The notes beneath the pieces are model-generated. The model saw only the letters and a list, made by a program, of their open reading frames with translations. It did no database searches and had not been told where the DNA came from. From Candidatus Poseidoniales archaeon (lineage in GTDB: Archaea > Thermoplasmatota > Poseidoniia > Poseidoniales > Thalassarchaeaceae): DNA of 63,034 nt. The DNA is taken from contig DTUF01000046.1 of NCBI GenBank assembly GCA_012964335.1, forward strand, positions 24,678-87,711, written 5' to 3'. Of this stretch, positions 54,294 to 62,988 are shown piece after piece. Every line of letters begins with the position of its first letter. Within the stretch, counting starts at the first letter, position 1. The translations under genes were made by a program, and so were the position numbers.

Positions 54294-54333
54294 ATTATGT
54301 TAATAATTTCCCCCAATTAATTAATTACAAGAT

Positions 54334-54354
54334 TTTAAAAAAAATTGTGACAAC
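54334..54354 (+). promoter_or_regulatory. TATA-like box and TTGTGACAA palindrome upstream of the SnoaL-like gene
   Basis: TTTTAAAA starts at 54334 and TTGTGACAA (TTGT-G-ACAA) lies at 54346-54354, twelve bases after the TATA start. This is the same spacing as between the TATATA and the second operator at 45398/45410. A shared regulator is possible but rests on two sites. Confidence 0.4.
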
Positions 54355-54422
54355 ATAGCCGCAGTCAATTTCATAGAGAAAGTGAATAATACTCCGTACC
54401 TTTTGCGGGAATTGGAGATTGA

Positions 54423-54878
54423 ATGTCAGAGTCTGAGAGCGTCTCAATTGTTCGGCGCTGGTTTGAAGAAGGATGGAATAAAAATAATTCAAATCTTATT
54501 GATGAGTTATTTTCTCCTTCCTTCCGTGCTGAAGGTGGCCTGCATGGGGTTATTGACAGACTCGGATACAAACAATACTTTGAGGCTGTTCACATTGCTT
54601 CACCTGATATTAACTGTAAAATCATTAAATTTCTTGATGCCGGTGAATATGTTGTTTCTACAATTATATCGGAAGGCACCCACACTGGTTCTGTTTCTGG
54701 AATTGAAGCATCTGGAGAATTTGTTTCGACTAAGGTAGTTGATGTGTGGTATATTGCTGATGGTAAAATTATTGAACGAAGAAACGCAGAATTTGACCGA
54801 ATGGGACTAAAAGAAAAAATAAATCAAAGTGTGAAATTTGAAACAGAAGGACTTTTTTCTAACCCTCCCAACCATTAG
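54423..54878 (+). CDS. SnoaL-like / ester cyclase family protein
   Basis: A 151-residue cone-shaped SnoaL-type fold. It has an N-terminal helix with VRRWFEEGWNKNN, LIDELFSPSFRAEGG, the central strand KIIKFLDAGEYVVSTI and VVDVWYIADGKIIERRNAEF, typical of the ester cyclase/SnoaL family. Members include polyketide cyclases and many uncharacterised hydrolase-like proteins, so the substrate is unknown. A possible operator lies upstream (54346). Confidence 0.8.
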   Translation: MSESESVSIVRRWFEEGWNKNNSNLIDELFSPSFRAEGGLHGVIDRLGYKQYFEAVHIASPDINCKIIKFLDAGEYVVSTIISEGTHTGSVSGIEASGEFVSTKVVDVWYIADGKIIERRNAEFDRMGLKEKINQSVKFETEGLFSNPPNH

Positions 54879-54909
54879 GCTCAAAATCTCTAGTCCCCCG
54901 GCCTAGTTC

Positions 54910-55413
54910 ATGACCAACGTATTGATGACGACCAGTGAAGGTAATGTGACACTTGATGTGTTTACTGAAAAGATGCCAATTACCGCAGCAAACTTCCTAA
55001 AATTAGTGGATGATGGATATTACAATGGGTTACACTTTCATCGAGTTATCAAAGGCTTCATGATTCAAGGCGGATGTTCCATCTCCAAAGACCCCAACTC
55101 CCCAAGATGCGGTACTGGTGGACCTGGATACACTATCCAAGATGAACACCCATCTGACTCGCAATTCACTAACGATGTTGGTACACTTTCGATGGCAAAC
55201 ACTGGCAGCCCAAACTCTGGTGGGGCACAATTTTTCATCAACACAAACCACAATTCCTTCCTCGATTGGTGGACACCCGGTGATAGTGCACATCCTGTTT
55301 TTGCCAAGGTGATTGAAGGCATGGATGTAATAAGAAAAATTGAGGGTTTACCTACCGGCATGCAAGATAAGCCAAAAACTCCAATCCAAATAATCTCTGT
55401 TGCACGCGTCTGA
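54910..55413 (+). CDS. Cyclophilin-type peptidyl-prolyl isomerase
   Basis: A 167-residue cytoplasmic cyclophilin. Catalytic and binding phrases [13 protein letters not shown] (active Arg), [20 protein letters not shown] and [15 protein letters not shown] are all present; the Trp in DWWTP replaces the usual drug-binding Trp region. No signal peptide. It stands 31 bases after the SnoaL-like gene. Confidence 0.95.
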   Translation: MTNVLMTTSEGNVTLDVFTEKMPITAANFLKLVDDGYYNGLHFHRVIKGFMIQGGCSISKDPNSPRCGTGGPGYTIQDEHPSDSQFTNDVGTLSMANTGSPNSGGAQFFINTNHNSFLDWWTPGDSAHPVFAKVIEGMDVIRKIEGLPTGMQDKPKTPIQIISVARV

Positions 55414-55524
55414 TTTTAACAGTTTTTGGATAATTCTGAATTATTTGAAATTTATTTCATTGACGGCCCCTTGTCGAAATATCATCTCGTTAATTTATTA
55501 AGTAACAGGGTACGTCATTTGGTT

Positions 55525-57129
55525 ATGGCGAAGCATCGAGCGGGCGACCGGCGAATAATTAGCATCAGTATTCCAGAAGATTTGGCTAAGCGACTTGATA
55601 GAAAAACTGGGCGCGGACGAAAGGGTGGGCGCTCTGCAACAATCACACAACTGATTGCCGCAGGTTTGGAAAATGATTCTACATTACAATCTTCAAATGA
55701 CATGAAAGTAACTTCCCGTAGTGCTGAAGCGACACCAGGAGAAGTCCGAATTGAAACAGATACAATGGGTGCATTACAAGTCCCAGCAGACAGATATTAC
55801 GGTGCCCAAACCGCTCGCTCCCTAATCAATTTCGACATTGGGAACGACACAATGCCAAGGGCATTGATTAGAGCATTTGGAATTTTGAAACAGTCAGCTG
55901 CTGACACTAATCTAGAACTGGGTGAATTAGATAGTACAACTGCTCAACTAATTAGTGAAGCATGTGATGAAGTTATTTCTGGAGAATTAGATGACCATTT
56001 TCCTCTACGGATCTGGCAAACTGGCTCTGGCACTCAAACCAATATGAATTCAAACGAAGTCATCGCTAATCGCGCCATTGAGATCGCTGGGGGTGAATTG
56101 GGTAGTAAAACACCTGTTCATCCAAATGACCACGTCAACAGAGCCCAATCAAGTAACGACACGTTCCCAACTGCAATGCACATCTCGGCAGCCGAAGAAA
56201 TACACCACCAACTGGTACCTGCTGTCAAACATTTGAGAACTGCTTTGGCTTCAAAGGTTGAAGAATTTTCAGGTATTGTAAAGATTGGTAGAACCCACTT
56301 AATGGATGCTGTACCACTCACATTGGGTCAAGAATTCTCTGGTTATGTGGCTATGCTTGATGCTGATGTATCTAGAATTGAAAACTCGCTTGATGACTTA
56401 CTAGAACTCGCGTTGGGTGGTACTGCTGTGGGAACAGGCCTAAACACCCACCCTAAATTTGCCAAAAAGGTGGCTCAAAAAATTTCTAACAAAACCGGTC
56501 TTGGATTTGTCTCTGCTGAGAACAAGTTTGCTCAACTAGCTGCGCACGACGCTATCGTCGCCGCATCAGGTGCATTAAATGTGTTAGCGGTTTCATTGAT
56601 GAAAATCGCAAATGACATCCGCTGGCTTGGTTCAGGCCCCCGCTGTGGATTTGGGGAATTGGCCCTTCCTGCAAATGAACCCGGTTCAAGTATAATGCCA
56701 GGTAAAGTTAACCCAACTCAGGCTGAAGCTTTGACTATGGTTTGCTGCCAAGTATTTGGAAACCACACTGCCATCACGGTTGGTGGAAGTCAAGGAAATT
56801 TTGAATTGAATGTGTTCAAACCGATGATGATTCACAACCTATTGCATAGCATTAGACTACTTTCTGATTCTTGCCGCGCTTTCAGTGACAAATGTGTAAG
56901 TGGATTGCAAGCAAATGAGGAGGTGATTAGCGCTCACCTTGAAAATTCATTAATGTTGGTGACAGCTCTTAACCGCCACATCGGCTATGATTCGGCTGCT
57001 AAAATCGCCAAAAACGCTCATACAAAGGGGATTACACTACGTGAATCAGCACTTGAGTTAGAATTGTTGACTAATGAAGAATTTGATCAATGGGTCCGCC
57101 CAGAAGAAATGGTCGGCCCGAAAGAATAG
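55525..57129 (+). CDS. fumC: Class II fumarase (FumC) with N-terminal ribbon-helix-helix domain
   Basis: A 534-residue fusion. Residues 9-50 read as an RHH/CopG DNA-binding motif: strand [16 protein letters not shown], a Gly/Arg-rich turn, then [17 protein letters not shown] roughly 22-residue linker leads to a complete FumC from residue 73. FumC sites are [50 protein letters not shown] and [16 protein letters not shown], with the catalytic Ser and His retained. It interconverts fumarate and malate. ATG 55525 follows a TATA-like TTAATTTATTA (55490-55500), giving a nearly leaderless message. An in-frame ATG at 55702 could make fumarase without RHH. No frameshift separates the parts. Confidence 0.93.
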   Translation: MAKHRAGDRRIISISIPEDLAKRLDRKTGRGRKGGRSATITQLIAAGLENDSTLQSSNDMKVTSRSAEATPGEVRIETDTMGALQVPADRYYGAQTARSLINFDIGNDTMPRALIRAFGILKQSAADTNLELGELDSTTAQLISEACDEVISGELDDHFPLRIWQTGSGTQTNMNSNEVIANRAIEIAGGELGSKTPVHPNDHVNRAQSSNDTFPTAMHISAAEEIHHQLVPAVKHLRTALASKVEEFSGIVKIGRTHLMDAVPLTLGQEFSGYVAMLDADVSRIENSLDDLLELALGGTAVGTGLNTHPKFAKKVAQKISNKTGLGFVSAENKFAQLAAHDAIVAASGALNVLAVSLMKIANDIRWLGSGPRCGFGELALPANEPGSSIMPGKVNPTQAEALTMVCCQVFGNHTAITVGGSQGNFELNVFKPMMIHNLLHSIRLLSDSCRAFSDKCVSGLQANEEVISAHLENSLMLVTALNRHIGYDSAAKIAKNAHTKGITLRESALELELLTNEEFDQWVRPEEMVGPKE

Positions 57130-57204
57130 GTCAACAAACCGCCTCGTGCAGGGCTTCACCTTGCGTAACAGTTAGAATAGGAAGGACAACGACAGCGAAT
57201 TATC

Positions 57205-57995
57205 TCGTTGAAGAAAACGGGGATTGGGAGAACTGGTGAGTGGGTATCGTTCCGGAGGAGGACTTCCTCCCACTCACCAGCCTCCGCTGGTTGCAGTTTC
57301 CGGTTGACACGAGGTCTTCCTTCCACCACTACGACTCAACTTCCTCTTTCGATTCTGTCTCACCGCTTCCAAGTTTCACAGCAGGTCCGGAGGTGACCAA
57401 ACCAAACTGATTCCCTAGGCACAGGTGACTTCATCTTCTTCTTTCAAAGTCGATTCCATCTTCACCCTGTGCAGTTCCTCAAGATACGGACTGACTTCCT
57501 TCAACTTCAGTAGTAGACTTTGGTCATCTTTCAACATCCTCCACCATCCGTAGTCAATTTTGGTTGTCTTTCGACTTCCTCCGTTTCCCACAGTTGATCT
57601 CGGTTGTTTTCCAACAGCCTCCATCTTCCACTTCCGAATCCGGTCATCGTGTGTCCACTCGATTCCCTGTCCAGAGCAATTGACCGATTCCACATCTCAA
57701 GCAAGCTTGAAACGCTTCCCCAATCATCAAACCAAATTTATTGGGATTGACTTCCCGAAGGTTGTCTCCCCCCTGTCTATTTGGCGGATTTGCACCGAGG
57801 TGCTCCTCACTTCCTGCAAGACCTTCTTTTCCATTAACCGAAGTCAATTTCTGTTCCAGTCATCGCCGCAACGATTGCTCGTATTGGCGGCCGACTTCTA
57901 CCCCCGAGGGGCCCACGCCGGCAGACGGGCACGGGGTCTGGACGAGCCAGCCCCACCACTCCTCAGGAGTAGCGACTTTGTCGTGGGGGACACTG
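57205..57995 (-). ncRNA. Long structured noncoding RNA candidate (about 0.8 kb)
   Basis: In a genome with spacers mostly under 150 bases, 57130-58148 has no credible gene. Frames on both strands lack known motifs and overlap each other. On the minus strand the sequence is purine-rich. It begins about 25 bases after AATAAATTAA (58022-58013). It then folds into a perfect three-way junction: CCCCA 57951-57955 with TGGGG 57984-57988, enclosing ACTCC/GGAGT 57958-57970 and CGAC/GTCG 57973-57983. GCTCGT 57877-57882 pairs with ACGAGC 57942-57947. The middle has a 40-nt degenerate repeat, some of whose units form GAAA-loop hairpins. A 12-bp perfect stem (57233-57244 with 57269-57280), then CCGTTTTCTTC, marks a possible 3' end. 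It matches no RNA family I know. Confidence 0.5.
57512..57631 (-). repeat. Three 40-nt degenerate tandem repeats
   Basis: Units 57512-57551, 57552-57591 and 57592-57631 align without gaps: 26/40 and 28/40 identities between neighbours, counted by eye. 40 is not a multiple of three, so coding repeats are unlikely. On the minus strand unit two has GTCGAAAGAC (57566-57575) and unit three GTTG(GAAAA)CAAC (57603-57615), both hairpins with purine loops; unit one has only a wobble version. Confidence 0.65.
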
Positions 57996-58012
57996 GTCAA
58001 TAAATCTTTCGG

Positions 58013-58022
58013 TTAATTTATT
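58013..58022 (-). promoter_or_regulatory. TATA-like box before the structured RNA candidate
   Basis: Minus-strand AATAAATTAA would place transcription near 57993, just before the first stem of the three-way junction. Supported only by sequence and spacing. Confidence 0.4.
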
Positions 58023-58148
58023 CATTTTCAACCGGAAATATGGCTCAGTGACCCTTTTTTCCACTAGAACTAATTCAGAAATTTGTTGAGAAACCTACCG
58101 CTTCAATAAAAATTAACATTGGGTGAAAAAGGAAGGGGTTTTCTGAAA

Positions 58149-59288
58149 TTATTTTCGAAGTGAGCGTAATTTTTCCTGCAATGAAAGTCGGCTTTGACCA
58201 TCTTTGGGACCTGTGTCATCAGTCGGTTCATCTGAATCATTATCTTCACGGTTAATCCGGCGGGAGAATAGTTCTTGATTAAACAACATCACCCTCCCAT
58301 CATCCATCCCAACAGCAACCCTATCACCCCTACTTGTTAGAGTGCGAATACGTGGGAGATCCGCAAACTCGGCGTGTACTTTACCACTTTCAGAACCAAG
58401 AATCCAGAGGCTAGCTTGTATTCCATTCCATGTTGCGACCCAACAACTCTTCTCACCCGCTAATTCGAATGAAATTGTGCATTCATCTACGGGTTGTCCG
58501 AGGTCCATAGCCCATAATTCGCCTCCCTTACAAGAGACCGCCCGAGCCATACCGTCATCTCCGCCAGCAATCACAACCTTGCCATCTGATTGGAGTGATA
58601 GAACACTTTCTTCAGACCCATCAAAGAGTGATTTCATCTTTTTACCATTTTTACTTAGGAGAGAAATAATTCCAGATGCATGGCCAAAAACAGTTTTTCC
58701 TGATGCTGTTGCACCACATAAAATTGGGTCATCTTCTGCTAAATTTAGATGTGTAATTTCGTCATCAGTCTGCATAATTAATCCACAACGTGGTCGACCA
58801 AGACCCATTCTAGCAGCCCCGGCTTTGTCCAAAATAAGATGCCAAGGGCGCTCTTCAAAAGTATCCTGGCGGACAATTTCTCCATCTCCATCAAAGCGCC
58901 AACATGTTGACTCAATGAAATCATTGAGTTCAATTTCATATACTGATGATGTTGCTAACACTCGATTACCATCATCAGAACAAGCGACTAAATCTGAGGA
59001 GCCAATGAGCTGGTGATTCCACCGCTCCTCGCCACTTGCTGCATCAATACAATTCACTTTACTACCTGCAGTAGCACAGATGAACGGTGGTTTAGCCTCA
59101 CTAGCCCCACACATCCGTTCAACTCTATCTTCGGCTTTCCCAGTCCACAAGAGGTCACCTTGGTCGCTCCAACAACAGAGATTGCCATCCCAATCCCCTG
59201 CATAAACACGTGATTTCCCTAGTAACACCGATGATGCTGATGCGGGTAGGTCCCGCACAAACCAAGCGTAGTCACTAATGTCTGCCAC
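58149..59288 (-). CDS. Cytoplasmic beta-propeller (PQQ/WD-like) protein
   Basis: A 379-residue protein with about seven blade-like repeats, such as VYAGDWDGNLCCWSDQGDLLW and VVIAGGDDGMARAVSCKGGELW. The GD-x-G-x-L...W pattern is typical of PQQ-like or WD40-like propellers. No signal peptide or membrane helix is seen, so it stays inside the cell and probably acts as a scaffold. The C-terminal 45 residues are charged (Asp/Glu then Arg/Lys). The similar propeller in the surface protein at 12.7 kb is of a different sub-type. Confidence 0.78.
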   Translation of the reverse strand: MADISDYAWFVRDLPASASSVLLGKSRVYAGDWDGNLCCWSDQGDLLWTGKAEDRVERMCGASEAKPPFICATAGSKVNCIDAASGEERWNHQLIGSSDLVACSDDGNRVLATSSVYEIELNDFIESTCWRFDGDGEIVRQDTFEERPWHLILDKAGAARMGLGRPRCGLIMQTDDEITHLNLAEDDPILCGATASGKTVFGHASGIISLLSKNGKKMKSLFDGSEESVLSLQSDGKVVIAGGDDGMARAVSCKGGELWAMDLGQPVDECTISFELAGEKSCWVATWNGIQASLWILGSESGKVHAEFADLPRIRTLTSRGDRVAVGMDDGRVMLFNQELFSRRINREDNDSDEPTDDTGPKDGQSRLSLQEKLRSLRK

Positions 59289-59396
59289 GAGTCGTGCTGA
59301 ATACCGTGACCTTTGTCACTTCGCATCATTTGTAGTGCTCTAGGCCATAATATCGCTTGAGTATACTTTATCACCATGTCTCTATGGTTCCATTTC

Positions 59397-61418
59397 ATGA
59401 ACAAGACTGCATATTCGAAAACCCTCGCTTTACTAATGACAGCAGGGATGCTTCTCTCTGGATGTATTTTTGATACCGGAAATGAAATTGATATCGACGA
59501 TAAGGTGCTGGAACCTGATATCGAAATTGAGCCTGTAGAGGTTGTAACCACAACCGGCTGTGAAAACCTGAACCCATTACATTGCATGCTGCCATTTCCC
59601 TCTAACGCATTTCTAATCGACGACAATTCTACTACTACTGGCTACAAAGTAAACTACGCTAGCAACACACTTCCTAGTTCAGGAACTACCTCAAATGTAG
59701 AAATTGCAGCCTTGAACCGATTTGATGGCTTCAGTCCTTCTACTCAAATCATGACTGCTTTTACCACGGTACCAAATTTGACTGGAGTTGCAAACCAGTA
59801 TAGCATCGCCACTTCACTCTCTAGCGACCATGCAACTGTCTTGCTTAATTTCAAGACTGGAGAAAGAGTTGCTCATTGGATAGAAGTAGATGACCGAGCC
59901 AATAACCCTTCAGCAACAATAGTATTCATGCGCACATTGGGCGCCCTTGATACCAATACCACATATGGTGTGGCATTCATTGGATTATCTGATTTATCAG
60001 GAAATGCAGTTACAGCATCTCTAGCAATGCAGGCCATCATTGATGGTGATCTAACCACCTCTGCAGATATTGAAGACAGGCGCGGAGTTATTGATGCACT
60101 ACTTGATGACCTAGAAGAATTAGATTACCAGCGTACCGACGTAAAATCAGCCTGGGTTTTCCACACCGCTTCATCTCAATCAATTCTCAGTGACATTTCG
60201 GTAATGCGCTCTGACGCCCTCACACGACTTGGTGAAGATGGAATTGGATGCACCGTAACCTCAAGTGAGGATGATTATGGGGGTGATGATACACTGCTTC
60301 GCCGAATCAGAGGTACTTTCACTGCACCTCAATATCTTGAATCTCAAAATCCACCAGCCCTGATTGTAAGAGACAATAATAGTATACCACAATTTGTTGA
60401 AGATGCAGAAATCCCATTCACAATGGTCATTCCACATGTACTTGCCGACCTCAATGAAAGTGGCCCACTGGTCGTATTCGGACACGGGTTCTTGGGCACA
60501 GGTGAAGGAACCAGCAATTACTTGGGTGGTTGGGCTGAGGAATACAAGGTCTCGTTCATTGCTACCGACCTCTATGGTTGGAGTGAATCCGACTTTGACA
60601 CTCTTGGCTTGGGAATGATTGACCCATCTTATTTCCAACATCAAGCGGAAAGAATTGAACAGGCGTTAATCAACAAGATGGCAATGATTCGTACCTTCAA
60701 AGGAATCTGCTCTGATCTTGATGAGATGTATTCAGATGAAATCAACTTGGTCAACACATCTGATGTACACTACATGGGATACTCGCTTGGAGGTATCTAT
60801 GGTGCTAGTGTTGTCGCTGTCTCTCCAGATATTGATAGAGCAGCATTATGGGTTGGTGGTTCTGGATTCTCAACCTTTGTTGAACGCTCTACCAACTTTG
60901 CAACCTTTGCTGAACTATTCTCACATTCTGCGGCTTATCCTGAACGTAATGACCGAGCCTTGTTGATTGGAGTAATGCAACAAATGTGGGACTGCTCTGA
61001 CCCTGAGACTTTCCTACCCTTTGCAAATGGTGGTTATGAGTCAGTTATTGAGCCATTCTCTTTCCTCTCTATTATTTCTGTGAATGATGCACAAGTACCT
61101 GGTATCTCATCAGACCGAGCGGCTAGGACTGCTGGAATCCCTGTACTGGATAGTTCTGCAAGACTACCATACGGGATTACCCCACAGTCTGGACCAATTT
61201 CAGGCTCTGCAATTGTCTACTGGGATGGTGGTTATGACGCAATGCCAGATGGTAACTCGCCGCCACCAGTAGGTGACGCTGGAAAAGCGCACAATGAAAT
61301 TGCAATAATTGAAGATGTTAACGAGATGGTAAAGGAATTCCTTCACACAGGTGTGGTTATCGATACCTGTGATGAAACATGTACCTTTGACTACAGTGCA
61401 GAAACTTCCGAAGATTAA
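59397..61418 (+). CDS. Lipoprotein alpha/beta hydrolase
   Basis: A lipoprotein of about 673 residues. A signal ends in a lipobox (AGMLLSGC, Cys23), then an acidic Ile/Asp-rich spacer, and a beta-rich middle region (about 45-340). A C-terminal alpha/beta hydrolase domain has FGHGFLGTGE (oxyanion region) and the nucleophile elbow GYSLGG near residue 460. A bacterial-type extracellular lipase/esterase resembles this. ATG 59397 is chosen because the signal begins there. It is divergent from the propeller gene and convergent with the M32 gene with a four-base overlap. Confidence 0.85.
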   Translation: MNKTAYSKTLALLMTAGMLLSGCIFDTGNEIDIDDKVLEPDIEIEPVEVVTTTGCENLNPLHCMLPFPSNAFLIDDNSTTTGYKVNYASNTLPSSGTTSNVEIAALNRFDGFSPSTQIMTAFTTVPNLTGVANQYSIATSLSSDHATVLLNFKTGERVAHWIEVDDRANNPSATIVFMRTLGALDTNTTYGVAFIGLSDLSGNAVTASLAMQAIIDGDLTTSADIEDRRGVIDALLDDLEELDYQRTDVKSAWVFHTASSQSILSDISVMRSDALTRLGEDGIGCTVTSSEDDYGGDDTLLRRIRGTFTAPQYLESQNPPALIVRDNNSIPQFVEDAEIPFTMVIPHVLADLNESGPLVVFGHGFLGTGEGTSNYLGGWAEEYKVSFIATDLYGWSESDFDTLGLGMIDPSYFQHQAERIEQALINKMAMIRTFKGICSDLDEMYSDEINLVNTSDVHYMGYSLGGIYGASVVAVSPDIDRAALWVGGSGFSTFVERSTNFATFAELFSHSAAYPERNDRALLIGVMQQMWDCSDPETFLPFANGGYESVIEPFSFLSIISVNDAQVPGISSDRAARTAGIPVLDSSARLPYGITPQSGPISGSAIVYWDGGYDAMPDGNSPPPVGDAGKAHNEIAIIEDVNEMVKEFLHTGVVIDTCDETCTFDYSAETSED

Positions 61419-62914
61419 ACGCCGTAGAGGGCGTTGATTTTGTCAGCTAAATAGGCGACAAAAGCATCCGGTTTAGGTTGCTCTCCGGTCGCCTCCTCAA
61501 TGTGGTCTGATGGCTCAAGGATACTTCCTCTCGCGTGCACGTGCGTGCGCATCCAATCCAAAAGAGGGGTGAAATCGCCTCTTCGCACCTGTTCATCAAT
61601 ACTGCCAATATCCTTCTCAGCCGCTTGCAGTAATTGTGCAGAGTATAAGTTACCAAGAGTGTAGGTAGGGAAGTAACCAAATGCTCCAAACGACCAATGA
61701 ATATCCTGCAGTACTCCTTCTGTACGTGTTGGGGAGCGAACCCCAAGGAATTCCTCATACATGTCATCCCATGCGTCTGGTAGGTCATCAACTTCCAACT
61801 CACCGTTGATTAGTTTCTTCTCAATTTCGTAGCGTATCATGACGTGAAGATTGTAAGTAGCCTCATCCGCCTCAACACGGATTAAACTGGCTTCAACCTG
61901 GTTGGCTGCCTGCCACAACATTTCAGGGGTAACTCCTTCAAAATTAGCAGGGAAGTACTCCTGCCACATTGGGAATGACCATTCGCAAAATGCAAGAGAG
62001 CGGCCAACTTGGTTTTCCCACAATCTGCTTTGACTCTCGTGGACCCCTAGTCCGTTTGCCTCACCTGCTGGTTGGAAGTCAAGGTCTCTGGGCCTACCCT
62101 GTTCATACAGAGCGTGTCCAGTCTCATGCATGGTACCATAAATTGCCCCAAAGGGTTCCTTCTCGTCGTAACGAGTTGTCCAACGAACATCATCAGGGTT
62201 TGAGCCACCACAGAATGGATGGGTTGATTCATCTCTTCGTCCTGCTTGGAAGTCAAATCCGATTGCTTCTGAAATCGCTTGACTGAAAGCCTCTTGGGAG
62301 GCCTTGGGCCATGGATGCTTGTGAACCCATGAACAATCTGGTTTGTTCTCTAGTTCTGAAACTGCCTTGATGAGTGGAACCGAGGAATCACGCAATCCTT
62401 GGAACAAAGGATCTAGTTTTGCAACACAAAGTCCCGATTCATAAAGGTCAAGAAGTGCATCGTATGGATTGTCTTCATAGCCAAGGTAACCCGCTAATTG
62501 ACGCGACATGTCAATCATTTTTGCCAAGTCATCACGGAAAATTGAGAAATCGTTTTTCTCTCTCGCTTCAGTCCATGAGACAATGCTCTTTGAGGTGTGA
62601 CGTGCCTTTTCTTCGACGAACTCTGTTGGTTTCTTGGTAGCCTTGTCATAGGAGTCACGAATAATTCGGATGTTACCCTGTTCAACTTCGCTACCGTTGA
62701 CTTCTGATTCTGCTGCAGAAATCAATTCGCCAACTTCAGGAGCGGTCATTCTAGTATGTCCTTCCTTAGACAACCATGCTAGTTGCTCAGCCCTCATTGC
62801 TGCAGCTTTGGGGGGCATCATGACTTCTTGGTCCCAGCCTAACAATCCGCTGATTTGTCCTATTACATCCAACTCTCGCATTTGCACCATTAGTGCCTCA
62901 TATGCTTCGCCCAT
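61415..62914 (-). CDS. Carboxypeptidase Taq (M32) metallopeptidase
   Basis: A zinc carboxypeptidase of about 500 residues. N-terminal LLGWDQEVMMPPKAAAMRAEQ, the zinc motif MHETGHALYEQG (HExxH near 258) and GLGVHESQSRLWENQVGRS (third ligand Glu) follow the family order. C-terminal QDIHWSFGAFGYFPTYTLGNLY is also typical. It trims peptides in the cytoplasm. ATG 62914 is preferred because homology starts right after it; the frame to 62986 needs TTG. It is downstream of another minus-strand gene whose end is at the window edge. Confidence 0.94.
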   Translation of the reverse strand: MGEAYEALMVQMRELDVIGQISGLLGWDQEVMMPPKAAAMRAEQLAWLSKEGHTRMTAPEVGELISAAESEVNGSEVEQGNIRIIRDSYDKATKKPTEFVEEKARHTSKSIVSWTEAREKNDFSIFRDDLAKMIDMSRQLAGYLGYEDNPYDALLDLYESGLCVAKLDPLFQGLRDSSVPLIKAVSELENKPDCSWVHKHPWPKASQEAFSQAISEAIGFDFQAGRRDESTHPFCGGSNPDDVRWTTRYDEKEPFGAIYGTMHETGHALYEQGRPRDLDFQPAGEANGLGVHESQSRLWENQVGRSLAFCEWSFPMWQEYFPANFEGVTPEMLWQAANQVEASLIRVEADEATYNLHVMIRYEIEKKLINGELEVDDLPDAWDDMYEEFLGVRSPTRTEGVLQDIHWSFGAFGYFPTYTLGNLYSAQLLQAAEKDIGSIDEQVRRGDFTPLLDWMRTHVHARGSILEPSDHIEEATGEQPKPDAFVAYLADKINALYGV

Positions 62915-62988
62915 GGCTTGGGCGAGAGAGGGGGTTCTCAAGTGTCTTTGCTTCCTACAAGGTTGGGGATTTGGCAATAATTCCAAGA

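Noticed and set aside
57384-57400. GGTCCGGAGGTGACC resembling SRP RNA helix 8
   Set aside because: It lacks the conserved AGCAGCC-type asymmetric loop and the Alu-like UGUAA part; probably a simple hairpin.
57512-57671. CRISPR array
   Set aside because: Units are degenerate over their whole length with no conserved repeat/unique spacer alternation, and no cas genes are nearby.
57848-57864. Minus-strand GATGACTGGAACAGAAA resembling RNase P CR-IV/CR-V
   Set aside because: The partner core (GAGGAAAGTCC-like) is absent at the 5' side, so an RNase P call cannot be supported; a covariance search would decide.
57560-58003. Overlapping open frames on both strands in the gene-free kilobase
   Set aside because: They overlap one another, have no recognisable motif or ribosome site, and the sequence has RNA-like helices and a 40-nt (non-triplet) repeat.
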